Shown one piece after another: positions 1 through 6,905 of a DNA stretch of 14,772 nt. The notes beneath the pieces are model-generated. The model did no database searches and had not been told where the DNA came from. It saw only the letters and a program-made list of their open reading frames with translations. The stretch's first letter is position 1. The number at the start of each line of letters is the position of its first letter. The DNA comes from CAZOHC01 sp964579845 (GTDB taxonomy: Bacteria; Patescibacteriota; Microgenomatia; Levybacterales; UBA12049), in assembly GCA_964579845.1 (NCBI GenBank), contig CAZOHC010000027.1:1-14772 (forward strand), in the 5' to 3' direction. A program made the translations under genes and the position numbers.

Positions 1-290
1 GAATAATTCTTATGCTGAGTTTGAGCACTGAATGTATTCTACTTTTTAGAAAAAAACTATTGTGAGCAAGCGCTGTGTTCGATAGTTGTTGTATTGGCTA
101 TATCTGTAGTCTAATGTCCTGGATTGTGTCCTGTTTGGGTTATTTCTCGCATTTTTTTGCAAATGCTGCATAATTTCTTAAAATCTTATTTTGATGGTGT
201 TTTCTAAAATGATCAGTTGATAGTCTTTTAAATTTCAGAGGCCTTAAATCGCATTACATGACCTCATCATTTTGAGGCTGGACTCGGTTT
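1..290. other. AT-rich stretch without a recognisable gene
   Basis: No open frame of useful length with a start and ribosome binding site was seen on either strand; the longest start-initiated frame near the left edge is about 15 codons. Composition is AT-rich with T-runs. One 5-bp hairpin (CCTCA/TGAGG, 262-277) is too short to mean much. The stretch could be intergenic DNA between the window and a gene further left, or a decayed region; nothing in it points to a particular function. Confidence 0.5.
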
Positions 291-392
291 ATGAGGCTTG
301 ATACGAGAAAAAATCTCTTCATGGCTGTGCTGTTGAGCGTTTTTCTACTTGTACCGTGTTATCCGTATAAAACCGAAGATCGTGATGAATAA
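291..392 (+). CDS. Possible 33-residue lipoprotein-like peptide
   Basis: An ATG at 291 opens a 33-codon frame ending in TAA. The peptide has a basic N-terminus (MRLDTRKN), a hydrophobic core at residues 9-22 and a cysteine at 23 preceded by LLVP, which resembles a loose lipobox, followed by a short charged tail ending TEDRDE. This is the layout of a secreted or lipid-anchored micropeptide. Against it: no convincing Shine-Dalgarno sequence, no clear promoter, very short length, and an AT-rich setting in which such frames arise by chance. It is not a family I recognise. I list it as a weak candidate because it is the only patterned frame in the first 650 bases. Confidence 0.2.
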   Translation: MRLDTRKNLFMAVLLSVFLLVPCYPYKTEDRDE

Positions 393-660
393 GGTATAAA
401 TTTCATGCCGTGCATGTGTGACAGAACGAAATTAATCAAAGTTTCGTAGTTCAATATTGTTGGTAAAACCGGGATAACGTAACTGATATACCCGGAAATA
501 CTAACATTTTAAAGATATATCAACACAGAAACTATCTGCGTTCACGATGTGTATCGTAACGTATGAGAAAAATTATGCACTTGTTGATTAAAATTATATC
601 TAGAAACCTCTAGTATATATTTTGATATCCAGAAAAACCTATAGTCAGAGGTATTTATAA
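393..660. other. AT-rich intergenic stretch, nothing assigned
   Basis: No open frame of interest and no RNA gene recognised on either strand. A run of AT-rich sequence from about 500 to 650 ends at a weak hairpin (ACCT/AGGT arms around 637-652) which, read on the minus strand, is followed by five T residues. That could end a leftward transcript coming from the structured region at 661-763. Confidence 0.4.
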
Positions 661-763
661 CATCACCAACCCCCGGACTCATGTTCCTACGCGTAGCATC
701 GCCAAATTACCGCTATCTCAGCGGTTCCTCTTCTATTTAGGAATATGCGACAATTTTTGTCAA
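661..763 (-). ncRNA. Candidate structured RNA or regulatory element, unassigned
   Basis: This stretch is richer in GC than its flanks and packed with short inverted repeats: the perfect palindrome CTACGCGTAG (about 688-697), CCGCT/AGCGG (710-724), TTCCT/AGGAA (725-743) and GACAA/TTGTC (749-761). Read on the minus strand it is preceded by an exact TTGACA (763-758), with a poor -10 (CTAAAT, 740-735) at 17-bp spacing, and there is a weak T-tailed hairpin beyond its left end. No open frame covers it. A leftward small RNA is one reading; a multi-site protein-binding region or the 3' end of the small gene to its right are others. I could not match it to a known RNA family. Confidence 0.3.
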
Positions 764-771
764 GAGGGTTT

Positions 772-957
772 CTATTTACGGAGCGTGAGTCTTTCTTCGG
801 GAGGGAGGGCTTGCTTCATATCGGATGATTTAACGCTAATGAGAACTTCTGCTGATATAGCAAGGAGAACCAGGCTGAGAATGATAAAAAACGGGACGTG
901 TGGAGAGCTCCATCTGAGCTTTATCAGTGAGAATATCGGGTGCTTACGGACAGTCAT
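772..957 (-). CDS. Small single-pass membrane protein, unknown function
   Basis: A 61-residue protein. The N-terminus is basic (MTVRKHPIFSLIKLRW). Residues about 21-42 form one strongly hydrophobic helix (PFFIILSLVLLAISAEVLIS), and the tail is charged and polar (KSSDMKQALPPEERLTLRK). The layout suggests a short membrane-anchored peptide with a bitopic topology. Support for a real gene comes from upstream: AGAGGTG lies a few bases before the ATG, and a TTGACA-17 bp-TATCTT promoter ends only about a dozen bases before the start. The promoter is much better than expected by chance, so I favour this strand over the overlapping plus-strand frame. I recognise no family. Toxin-like peptides and regulatory membrane peptides can look like this, but nothing here shows such a role. 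Confidence 0.5.
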   Translation of the reverse strand: MTVRKHPIFSLIKLRWSSPHVPFFIILSLVLLAISAEVLISVKSSDMKQALPPEERLTLRK

Positions 958-968
958 ATTGCACCTCT

Positions 969-997
969 AAGATAAGGCATTTAGCTTGTTATGTCAA
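969..997 (-). promoter_or_regulatory. Sigma70-type promoter of the small membrane protein gene
   Basis: On the minus strand an exact TTGACA (997-992) is followed by a 17-bp spacer and TATCTT (974-969; four of six consensus bases). Transcription would start near 962, about five bases before the ATG at 957, so the leader would be extremely short. Confidence 0.55.
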
Positions 998-1103
998 CGA
1001 ATACCATCTATATCAGAGGGTGATGTTGTGGGTCAATATCTTTTTTCGTTCCGTAAAAGTCAGCAAAGAAGCATATTACTAGACTTCGGATGAGCTCACC
1101 TCA

Positions 1104-1109
1104 TATAAT
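1104..1109 (+). promoter_or_regulatory. Exact -10 box just upstream of the PAS membrane protein
   Basis: TATAAT at 1104-1109 puts the expected transcription start around 1116-1118, only three to five bases before the ATG at 1121. No good -35 is visible at normal spacing, and there is no Shine-Dalgarno sequence. Leaderless or near-leaderless translation is the simplest reading. Confidence 0.45.
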
Positions 1110-1120
1110 ATTGACATACA

Positions 1121-2755
1121 ATGCAAAGTGTATTAATACCGCTTCTCGTTTTTCTTATAGCGACGCTGATATCTTCTGTTTTTATCCGGCTCGCGATTCC
1201 ACAGTTAGTTACTCACCAAATTATCGCGTTGTTGGTATTGTGCTTTGTGTGTCTGAGTCTGGTGTCACAGGTGCGCTTGTTCCGTGACTTTTTTATAACA
1301 AAAGGAAAATGGCTTGTATTGCTTCTCTTAACGGTAATAGTGCAACTTCTTTTAATCTCAACAGGTGGTCTGTTAAGTACTTTTTTTATTTTATTTAATC
1401 TTTTTATCTTAGGAATCAGCTTTTTTTTCAGTTTTTCAGTTGCAGTTCTTTTTGTCTTATTTTCTCTTCCGCTTTTCGGGTTGGCTATGATTTCTAATCC
1501 CGTGTTGCTTCAGGCAGTGCTTGATGACCCTGCAACGCCGATCTTGTATCTTCTTTCCTGCTTGAGTATACTTCCTGTCTCGTATATTCTCGCTTCAAGA
1601 TATCATTTTAAAAGCAAAATAACGAATATCTTGCAGAAGCAACTTGAGCTTGAGGATACGATTTTAGATAACCTGCATGAACTTGTTATCGTAACGGATA
1701 GTTCTCTGAACATTGTTTCTGTCAATGATGTCGTCGAGCGTGTCCTTCACCGCTCGAGGGCAGAACTCATTCAGATACCCCTTTTTAATGTGCTGTATAT
1801 AAAAGATAGTAATGGAGTATTATTGACACCTGAGAAATTATCACTTCCGATGCTTCTCGAACAAAAAAACAATAAAGAGATGCAGGACCTGACGATGGTC
1901 ACGACAACCGTGAGCCCGAAAAAGGTGAGCATGCGAATTACCCCTATTAATGATGTAGATGGGAAGAATCACCAGCTGAGTATTATTATTACCGAGAAAA
2001 GCGGATACTCCAATAATCTCTCATTACGAAAAGAAGTTCAGCTTGCATTAACCAAGCATCAGGCTGCGATTTCTTCTTTTAAAAAGATCTTGGGAGAAAA
2101 TAGAGACATCGGTATGAAGACGAAGCTGATACTTTTGGAGAATTCAGAACAGGATATTATTACTATTTTACGGTTGGATGAGTTGCTGAGTGAAGCACGA
2201 AGAGTGCGATTTGATATCGCACATATGGGAAAGAAGACATTGGCAATTGAACAGGAATTTGCTGATACATTTCATGTCCCTCTTGATTTTGCGTTTGAGA
2301 ATTTCGGAAAAAATGATATAGAACCGATTATTGCCGGTCAGCAGGCTATTTCATACGATCAACTGACCGGTCCGTTTTTTACGATATCGTACGACATCAG
2401 ATTAGTAAGCCTGGCTTTGCAAAAACTAGTGAGACTGGGAATTTTATTTGCATCTTCACAGAAAAATCCGTTGGTTCAAGTTCGATTGACAAGGTCATCA
2501 GAACAGAAAATTCAACTCGCAGTCAGTGCTTCCTGCTCCCCTAAAGTTGCAGAGCACAAACATGCATTATTTTCCATGTATTATGGTGTGATCGCCGGTG
2601 AATCGAATCTGGCTTTGGGGTCAGGTTTAGAAGGAGTAATTCTGAAAACAGTCACCGATAGGCTTGAGATACCGCTTACGATTGAGTATCAGGAAGAGAT
2701 AGGACGAATTAACTTCCGGTTCACTTTCTCAAGACATCATCTGCCGCTTACCTAA
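1121..2755 (+). CDS. Six-helix membrane PAS sensor with degenerate histidine-kinase-like C-terminus
   Basis: A 544-residue protein. Residues 1-160 contain about six hydrophobic segments (roughly 3-23, 27-49, 62-80, 84-103, 104-124, 140-158). Residues about 178-292 look like a PAS sensor domain (ILDNLHELVIVTDSSLNIVS, then the VNDVVERVLHRSRAEL helix). The remainder resembles a histidine kinase dimerisation plus ATPase module by layout only. There is no HELRTPL-type phosphoacceptor box. The N-box position (about 424-446, DIRLVSLALQKLVRLGILFA) lacks the metal-binding Asn, and the DxGxG position reads SASCS (469-473). Only a G2-like GSGLEG (500-505) and the final beta-strands remain. It probably senses a signal at the membrane without catalysing phosphorylation. 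It meets the next gene tail to tail with an 8-base overlap. An orphan response regulator lies near 11782, but it is too distant to pair with confidence. Confidence 0.75.
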   Translation: MQSVLIPLLVFLIATLISSVFIRLAIPQLVTHQIIALLVLCFVCLSLVSQVRLFRDFFITKGKWLVLLLLTVIVQLLLISTGGLLSTFFILFNLFILGISFFFSFSVAVLFVLFSLPLFGLAMISNPVLLQAVLDDPATPILYLLSCLSILPVSYILASRYHFKSKITNILQKQLELEDTILDNLHELVIVTDSSLNIVSVNDVVERVLHRSRAELIQIPLFNVLYIKDSNGVLLTPEKLSLPMLLEQKNNKEMQDLTMVTTTVSPKKVSMRITPINDVDGKNHQLSIIITEKSGYSNNLSLRKEVQLALTKHQAAISSFKKILGENRDIGMKTKLILLENSEQDIITILRLDELLSEARRVRFDIAHMGKKTLAIEQEFADTFHVPLDFAFENFGKNDIEPIIAGQQAISYDQLTGPFFTISYDIRLVSLALQKLVRLGILFASSQKNPLVQVRLTRSSEQKIQLAVSASCSPKVAEHKHALFSMYYGVIAGESNLALGSGLEGVILKTVTDRLEIPLTIEYQEEIGRINFRFTFSRHHLPLT

Positions 2756-3689
2756 AAAGATTCGTACGTCTGAGGATAAAGTAACCTAATACTGTTGTAC
2801 CGAGGACTGCGATGACCAGAAGTGCCCATGGAAATGATGTTTTAGAATCTTTTGAAGTGCTCACTCCGAGCGTTAATACCTCATCTTCTCCTTCAACGTT
2901 TAAAACCTGTTCAGTGATATACTCACCGTTACTCTTGGTAACGATGATCTTACGAACGCCTCCCGGGACGCCGATTATGGTAGCTACACCGTTTTCATCG
3001 GCCGTAAACTGTTGTCCGTTATCCATAGATACTTGAGCTCCCGGAATAGGCTGACTATTCTCATCAGCAATCGTCAGATTGATACTATACTGCTTATTCT
3101 GATTGTTGGTTGTTGATGCACCGGGTAGCGCGGTCGTGGGTACAGGCGTAACTGTCACATCAGCGGTAGTAGTTGATGCAGCAATCATATATGATCCGCT
3201 TTGAGCTGATGAGAATAGCTCTGCACTTCCGCTGAATGCTTTGACCGAACCATTTGAAATCGTGATGTTCCCAGTGCCGGATCCGACTGCTTTGAGTTGT
3301 AAAGTATACACGGTGCAATCTTTCGAAGACGTTCCGAGCATGGTGCCGGTAAAAGACGGATTCGAAGTTGTCGGTGTCCGTACAAAGGCGAACTGGCAGT
3401 TACCGAGTGTTAATCCGTTTACGGCTAAGTTTGAAGACACGTTGACATTTGCCTGAGCTGCATTAAACTCTGTTTGCGGATCTCGAAGGGTCACATTTAC
3501 CGAAAATGAGTCACCTACGGTATGATTTCCTGAAATCGGTGATACTTGTATCGTGGCCTGAGTGGCGTATGCAGTATGCATCCCACCGAGCGTGAGAAAA
3601 ACGATGCCGAAACCGCCGATGCTGATGCCTTCTAATGACTTCTTCAATGTACGTGTCATCTTCGTATTATTCATAACAATCCTATTCAT
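2748..3689 (-). CDS. Membrane-anchored cohesin-domain surface protein
   Basis: A 313-residue exported protein. Residues 1-43 are a signal peptide (basic start, hydrophobic 24-36, AYAT cleavage-like site). Residues about 45-170 are a cohesin-type beta-sandwich (ATIQVSP, then FNAAQANVNVS, NPSFTG, CTVYTLQL). Residues 171-198 are a Thr/Pro/Asn linker, 199-265 an Ig-like or carboxypeptidase-regulatory-like module (PIPGAQVSMDNG, ADENGVATIIGVPGG), and 285-306 a C-terminal transmembrane helix followed by RRTNLFR, so the cohesin should face outward. Cys98 and Cys125 may form a disulfide. The first ATG overlaps the TGA of the upstream beta-helix/dockerin gene (ATGA), which points to translational coupling. 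An ATG at 3674 has AGGA five bases upstream and may be the real start. The expected role is to hold dockerin-bearing proteins, above all its operon partner, on the cell surface. The cohesin assignment rests on pattern and on the dockerin next door. Confidence 0.78.
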   Translation of the reverse strand: MNRIVMNNTKMTRTLKKSLEGISIGGFGIVFLTLGGMHTAYATQATIQVSPISGNHTVGDSFSVNVTLRDPQTEFNAAQANVNVSSNLAVNGLTLGNCQFAFVRTPTTSNPSFTGTMLGTSSKDCTVYTLQLKAVGSGTGNITISNGSVKAFSGSAELFSSAQSGSYMIAASTTTADVTVTPVPTTALPGASTTNNQNKQYSINLTIADENSQPIPGAQVSMDNGQQFTADENGVATIIGVPGGVRKIIVTKSNGEYITEQVLNVEGEDEVLTLGVSTSKDSKTSFPWALLVIAVLGTTVLGYFILRRTNLFR

Positions 3690-6277
3690 CCTTCATATGC
3701 TTTTGCCAGAATTGAAAAATCTGCTAAATCTACAACGCTATTGTCATTCATATCTGAGAGTATCTGGCTGATGTTCTGTCCCTGCTTCCCCCAATCAGCT
3801 CCGAATAAGGAAAGATCGGTCAGATTAACTGCACCGTCTCCGTTTATGTCAGCAAGCTTGTGTCCGGTAATCGTGATATTACTTTCGGTTGTTTGTTGAC
3901 CTCCTGCTGTAACACCGTATACCGAGATAATGTTTTGACCGATGGCCAGGCTCAGGGTTTTTTGCCAGGTAGTCTCAGTAGGATAGGTAACGTCCTCAGC
4001 TGATCCGTTAACGAATACTTGGGTCACAGATGGTGCTTTCTGACCGCTTATCAGTTGTGATACTTTATACGTTTTAACCGGTATTTCTGTTGAAATCTCA
4101 GGCGGTGAAATTACCGGCGTCGGAGTCAGTGTCGGTGTAGGTGTTGCGGTCGGCGGAATAGGCGTCGGAGTCAGTGTCGGTGTAGGTGTTGCAGTCGGCG
4201 GAATAGGTGTCGGTGTCGGAGTGTTTGTCGGTACTGCGAACGTATATGAACCGTTTTGTACTGACGCTAATATCTCACCGCTGGTGGTATACGCTTTAAC
4301 CGATGCATCCGTAAATGTAACGGTTCCCGCTCCGGCAGATACAGGGGTTAGCTGGATTGTATACACCGTACATGCCTGTGAAGATCCGTTCAAGATTGCA
4401 CCTGCGAAACTGGGATTCTCAGTAGACGGTGTCGCTTCCGGAATGTATGTGAAATTGCAGTCTCCGGCAGTCAAGTTCGAGGCCGTCATATTCGGAGAGA
4501 CAGTTACAGTCGCTTGTGCTGCATTAAAGTTCTGACCGCCACCGTTTATTTTCACTGCGACGGTGAACGGATTTCCGACTGTATGTGATCCAGATGCGCT
4601 GTCAGTAATAATTGTCGCCGTTGACGGAGGAACAGCAGGAGTATTTGTGGGGGGTGCAGTTGTCGGTGTCGGAGGCAGAATACAGTTGTCACCGGTGTCT
4701 ACAGGCGTGCACCCTTCTTTCGTGAAAATGACACGGTCGAGTTGGAGACCAGCTTCGTGGCCTATCATCTTTACTGAATGTGAACCGGCCGTAAGGCTCA
4801 TCTGAATTTTATTTTCGGTTGATCCGTCTTTATAATCAACCCATGTCCAGGAGTTAACAGGGAAACTATTTGCAGTATCTAAGTCACCAACAGTGATACC
4901 GCATGTATCGTCAATTTGAAGATAATAAGAATTTGATGCATTATCAGTTCCTTTGACACGGCTCCAGATTGTATAGGTGCCGTCTTCCGGGATGGATACT
5001 GTTTGAGTAATCATTCCTGTATTAGCAGGAAGTATCGGACACGCAGGTGCTCCCGGAGTGGGTGTCGGTGTCGGATCCGACTCATAACCGGGGGACACGT
5101 ATGAAGTACCTGCCACGCCGGTAGGTACGAAATCTCCACCGGGCGGATCTCCTTCAATGACTGATCCGGTCATCCAGGTAAGGCTCGGCCACGTTAATTG
5201 ACGTGGGGTACCGCTTGAGAGCGTGGCTTTACAGGCAGACGGTGTCGTTGTTGAAGGATATGTTGTCTCAGAGAAGGGTCGCTGGGCGTTCGGTTTGAAA
5301 TACACATTTGTGAACGAGACTGATCCCGGATGATAGTCACATGCATCGTAGACCATATAGAGCATTCGGGGAACATTTTGTACAGGATTTGTTTGATGAC
5401 TGAAATTAACGTTTTGAGCGATGATTTTCTCCATAATACCGTATGTTTGCGTTTGCACGAAGTAAAATCCTTGATAATTTGTTGACCCTGTCATTCGGTC
5501 AATTCTGAGCTCCTTAACACCACCCCATGGTTGGATAATATCCGAATGTTCTGAATTATATGAACCTTTGAGGTCCGTGACGCGAATATTCTGTAACTGC
5601 ACAATAGAATTTGCGGAGTTGATCGCGAATGCATCATGTTCACCCCCACCTGACGAGTCTATTAAAACTCCCTCAATATGAACCGTTCCGACATTATCTT
5701 TGATATAGAATGCTCGTCGTTCATTTGTACTCGTGTATCCTGACGGTGTCGTAACATGACCGCCTCTGATGATGATATTTCTTCCGCCTGTTAACCACGT
5801 ATAGCCGGTCTTTTTGGTAGCCGGGAGATTAATTATATAATCTCGTGACGTGTCCAATGTGTTTGAGGTGGCACCGGTGGTAAGATTAATAGTTGTGGGA
5901 TTCACTAATACCGGTGGTGCCCACTTGAGTCTGGTAGCACCGGGAATAGGGGTAGGTGTCACGGCAGAACCTGCCTGGGTAAACAGAACATAGTTATTCC
6001 CGGTACCTGATGCCAAAGGATCATTTCCTGGCATCAGAATAATAGCTGGATTATCGATAGTCCCGTTCTCAGCTTCATTTGCAATTGATAATACTGATGC
6101 GTCTGACGGGCTCTTTTGGAAAAAATACTCAAAAAGTCCTTTGAGTGGAATGGTAAGTGCGATCGCAAAAAAGAGGAGCAGGCCAATGCCGGAAGCCGCT
6201 AGAGCAATTCGAGTATTTCGATCTTCTTTTTCAAACTGCTTATAGTAATGACTAAACTGTTTCGACATGAAACGCAT
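3686..6277 (-). CDS. Modular beta-helix / CBM-like / cohesin / dockerin surface protein
   Basis: An 863-residue protein. Residues 24-44 are a signal anchor. Residues about 115-395 look like a right-handed beta-helix of the pectate-lyase type (GGRNIIIRGGHV, GTVHIEGVLIDSSGGGEHDA, IVQLQNIRVTDLKG). A TPTPTP linker follows, then residues 411-524 resemble a carbohydrate-binding beta-sandwich (DGTYTIWSRVKG, NSWTWVDYKDG, LTAGSHSVKMIGHEAGLQLD). Residues about 553-682 are a cohesin homologous to the one in the next gene. Residues 683-724 are a TPTP/IPPTAT repeat linker and 733-804 an Ig-like module (VFVNG, LAIGQNIISVYG). Residues 806-862 are a type-I-like dockerin with two calcium loops: D810, N812, D814, N818, D821 and D842, N844, N846, D850, D853. 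Catalytic residues for lyase or hydrolase activity cannot be assigned, so the beta-helix may bind or cleave a polysaccharide. It is first in a two-gene operon, and its promoter and a GGAGG lie just upstream. A paralogue of its beta-helix starts at 14247. Confidence 0.8.
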   Translation of the reverse strand: MRFMSKQFSHYYKQFEKEDRNTRIALAASGIGLLLFFAIALTIPLKGLFEYFFQKSPSDASVLSIANEAENGTIDNPAIILMPGNDPLASGTGNNYVLFTQAGSAVTPTPIPGATRLKWAPPVLVNPTTINLTTGATSNTLDTSRDYIINLPATKKTGYTWLTGGRNIIIRGGHVTTPSGYTSTNERRAFYIKDNVGTVHIEGVLIDSSGGGEHDAFAINSANSIVQLQNIRVTDLKGSYNSEHSDIIQPWGGVKELRIDRMTGSTNYQGFYFVQTQTYGIMEKIIAQNVNFSHQTNPVQNVPRMLYMVYDACDYHPGSVSFTNVYFKPNAQRPFSETTYPSTTTPSACKATLSSGTPRQLTWPSLTWMTGSVIEGDPPGGDFVPTGVAGTSYVSPGYESDPTPTPTPGAPACPILPANTGMITQTVSIPEDGTYTIWSRVKGTDNASNSYYLQIDDTCGITVGDLDTANSFPVNSWTWVDYKDGSTENKIQMSLTAGSHSVKMIGHEAGLQLDRVIFTKEGCTPVDTGDNCILPPTPTTAPPTNTPAVPPSTATIITDSASGSHTVGNPFTVAVKINGGGQNFNAAQATVTVSPNMTASNLTAGDCNFTYIPEATPSTENPSFAGAILNGSSQACTVYTIQLTPVSAGAGTVTFTDASVKAYTTSGEILASVQNGSYTFAVPTNTPTPTPIPPTATPTPTLTPTPIPPTATPTPTLTPTPVISPPEISTEIPVKTYKVSQLISGQKAPSVTQVFVNGSAEDVTYPTETTWQKTLSLAIGQNIISVYGVTAGGQQTTESNITITGHKLADINGDGAVNLTDLSLFGADWGKQGQNISQILSDMNDNSVVDLADFSILAKAYEG
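4116..4205. repeat. Two tandem 45-bp repeats encoding the Thr/Pro linker
   Basis: Units 4116-4160 and 4161-4205 differ at one base, and a partial third copy follows. They encode the repeated TPTPIPPTATPTPTL blocks between the cohesin and Ig-like modules of the 863-residue protein. Near-identical DNA in a low-complexity linker is a likely place for copy-number change by slippage or recombination, which would alter the reach between modules. Confidence 0.85.
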
Positions 6278-6302
6278 AGGAGCTCAGGTGACCTCCATTT
6301 CT

Positions 6303-6331
6303 ATTGAAACTTTTTTAGATGAGCTTGTCAA
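6303..6331 (-). promoter_or_regulatory. Promoter of the cohesin-dockerin operon
   Basis: On the minus strand an exact TTGACA (6331-6326) is followed by a 17-bp spacer and TTCAAT (6308-6303; four of six consensus bases). The expected start lies near 6296, on top of the GGAGG (6296-6292) that precedes the ATG at 6277 by about 14 bases. Its position just beyond the rplL terminator indicates that the surface operon is transcribed independently of the ribosomal genes. Confidence 0.5.
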
Positions 6332-6347
6332 GGAGAAAATACAGCAT

Positions 6348-6401
6348 AAAAAAAGTATCCGTATAAGCATTTTATCAGGATAAAATGGTTACTTGGATAC
6401 T
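6348..6401 (-). terminator. Rho-independent terminator after rplL
   Basis: Read on the minus strand, AGTATCC (6401-6395) and GGATACT (6360-6354) form the outer stem, an inner ATTTTAT/ATAAAAT hairpin (6386-6369) sits inside it, and a run of T residues follows (plus-strand A-run 6348-6354). It begins about 15 bases past the rplL stop codon, so it closes the rplJ-rplL transcript. Confidence 0.85.
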
Positions 6402-6415
6402 AATTTTATTTGATC

Positions 6416-6811
6416 TTATTTAAGTTCAACGGTTGCTCCTGCTGCTGTAAGCTTTTCTTTTGCTTCCTCAGCGGTTTGCTTGTTAACTTGACTCAAAACT
6501 TCTTTCGGAGCAGCGTCGACTAAATCTTTGGCTTCTTTCAAACCAAGTGTCGGAGCGAGTTCACGAAGTGCTTTAATAACAGCGATCTTTTGTGCTCCTG
6601 CACTTGCAAGAACGACATTGAAGATCGTCTGCTCTTCAGCCGGAGCTGCATCTGCTGCCGGTGCTCCACCTGCCGGGGAAGCAACCATTGTTGCTGCTGC
6701 TGAAACGCCGAATTTTTCTTCGAGTGCTTTAACGAGTTCTGAAAGCTCAAGTACTGACATACTTTCGATAGCTTCCATTAGTTGATCTTTGGTTAATGCT
6801 TTATCTGCCAT
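6416..6811 (-). CDS. rplL: Ribosomal protein bL12 (L7/L12)
   Basis: A 131-residue stalk protein that, as dimers bound to L10, recruits translation factors to the large subunit. Residues 1-35 are the dimerisation domain (LMEAIESMSVLELSELVKAL, EEKFGV), 36-60 an Ala/Pro-rich hinge, and 61-131 the factor-binding domain (IFNVVLASAGAQKIAVIKALREL, GLKEAKDLVDAAPKEV, AEEAKEKLTAAGATVELK). Length is normal for the family. A strong GGAGGGGGGTGA lies about seven bases before the ATG, the best ribosome binding site in the window, which fits the high stoichiometry of this protein. It follows rplJ after a 93-base gap containing a long AT-rich hairpin and is closed by a terminator. Confidence 0.97.
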   Translation of the reverse strand: MADKALTKDQLMEAIESMSVLELSELVKALEEKFGVSAAATMVASPAGGAPAADAAPAEEQTIFNVVLASAGAQKIAVIKALRELAPTLGLKEAKDLVDAAPKEVLSQVNKQTAEEAKEKLTAAGATVELK

Positions 6812-6835
6812 AATTTGTCACCCCCCTCCGGGAAT

Positions 6836-6905
6836 GTATAAAGTATCTGGTATTTGGTATCTAGTATGAAAACATACAAAATACGAAATACAAGATACAA
6901 AATAC
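6836..6905. repeat. Long imperfect inverted repeat in the rplJ-rplL gap
   Basis: Arms of 33 bases (6836-6868 and 6873-6905) flank an AAAA loop; by eye about 27 of 33 positions can pair. Each arm is built from GTATC/GTATTT-like words repeated several times. It lies between the rplJ stop and the rplL ribosome binding site, touches the rplJ stop codon, and has no T-tail. RNA processing, mRNA stabilisation, or a small dispersed palindrome are all possible. Confidence 0.7.

Noticed and set aside
675..730. Partial resemblance to a TPP riboswitch on the minus strand (CTGAGA and GCGTAGGAA words)
   Set aside because: The conserved order and the CCTGATCTGG segment are missing and no thiamine gene follows, so the likeness is probably chance.
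785..970. Open frame on the plus strand opposite the 61-residue membrane peptide
   Set aside because: No promoter or ribosome binding site, no transmembrane or domain pattern. The minus-strand frame has all of these.
1..1120. Replication origin in the AT-rich left region
   Set aside because: No DnaA-box cluster was seen and no dnaA, dnaN or similar gene is near.
3686..3689. TGA as a recoded glycine codon, as in some CPR lineages
   Set aside because: The 863-residue gene ends at a TGA that overlaps the next start codon, directly after a complete dockerin, and no gene contains an in-frame TGA.
4116..4205. 45-bp repeats considered as a CRISPR or mobile element
   Set aside because: They are in frame inside a coding region and encode a Thr/Pro linker.
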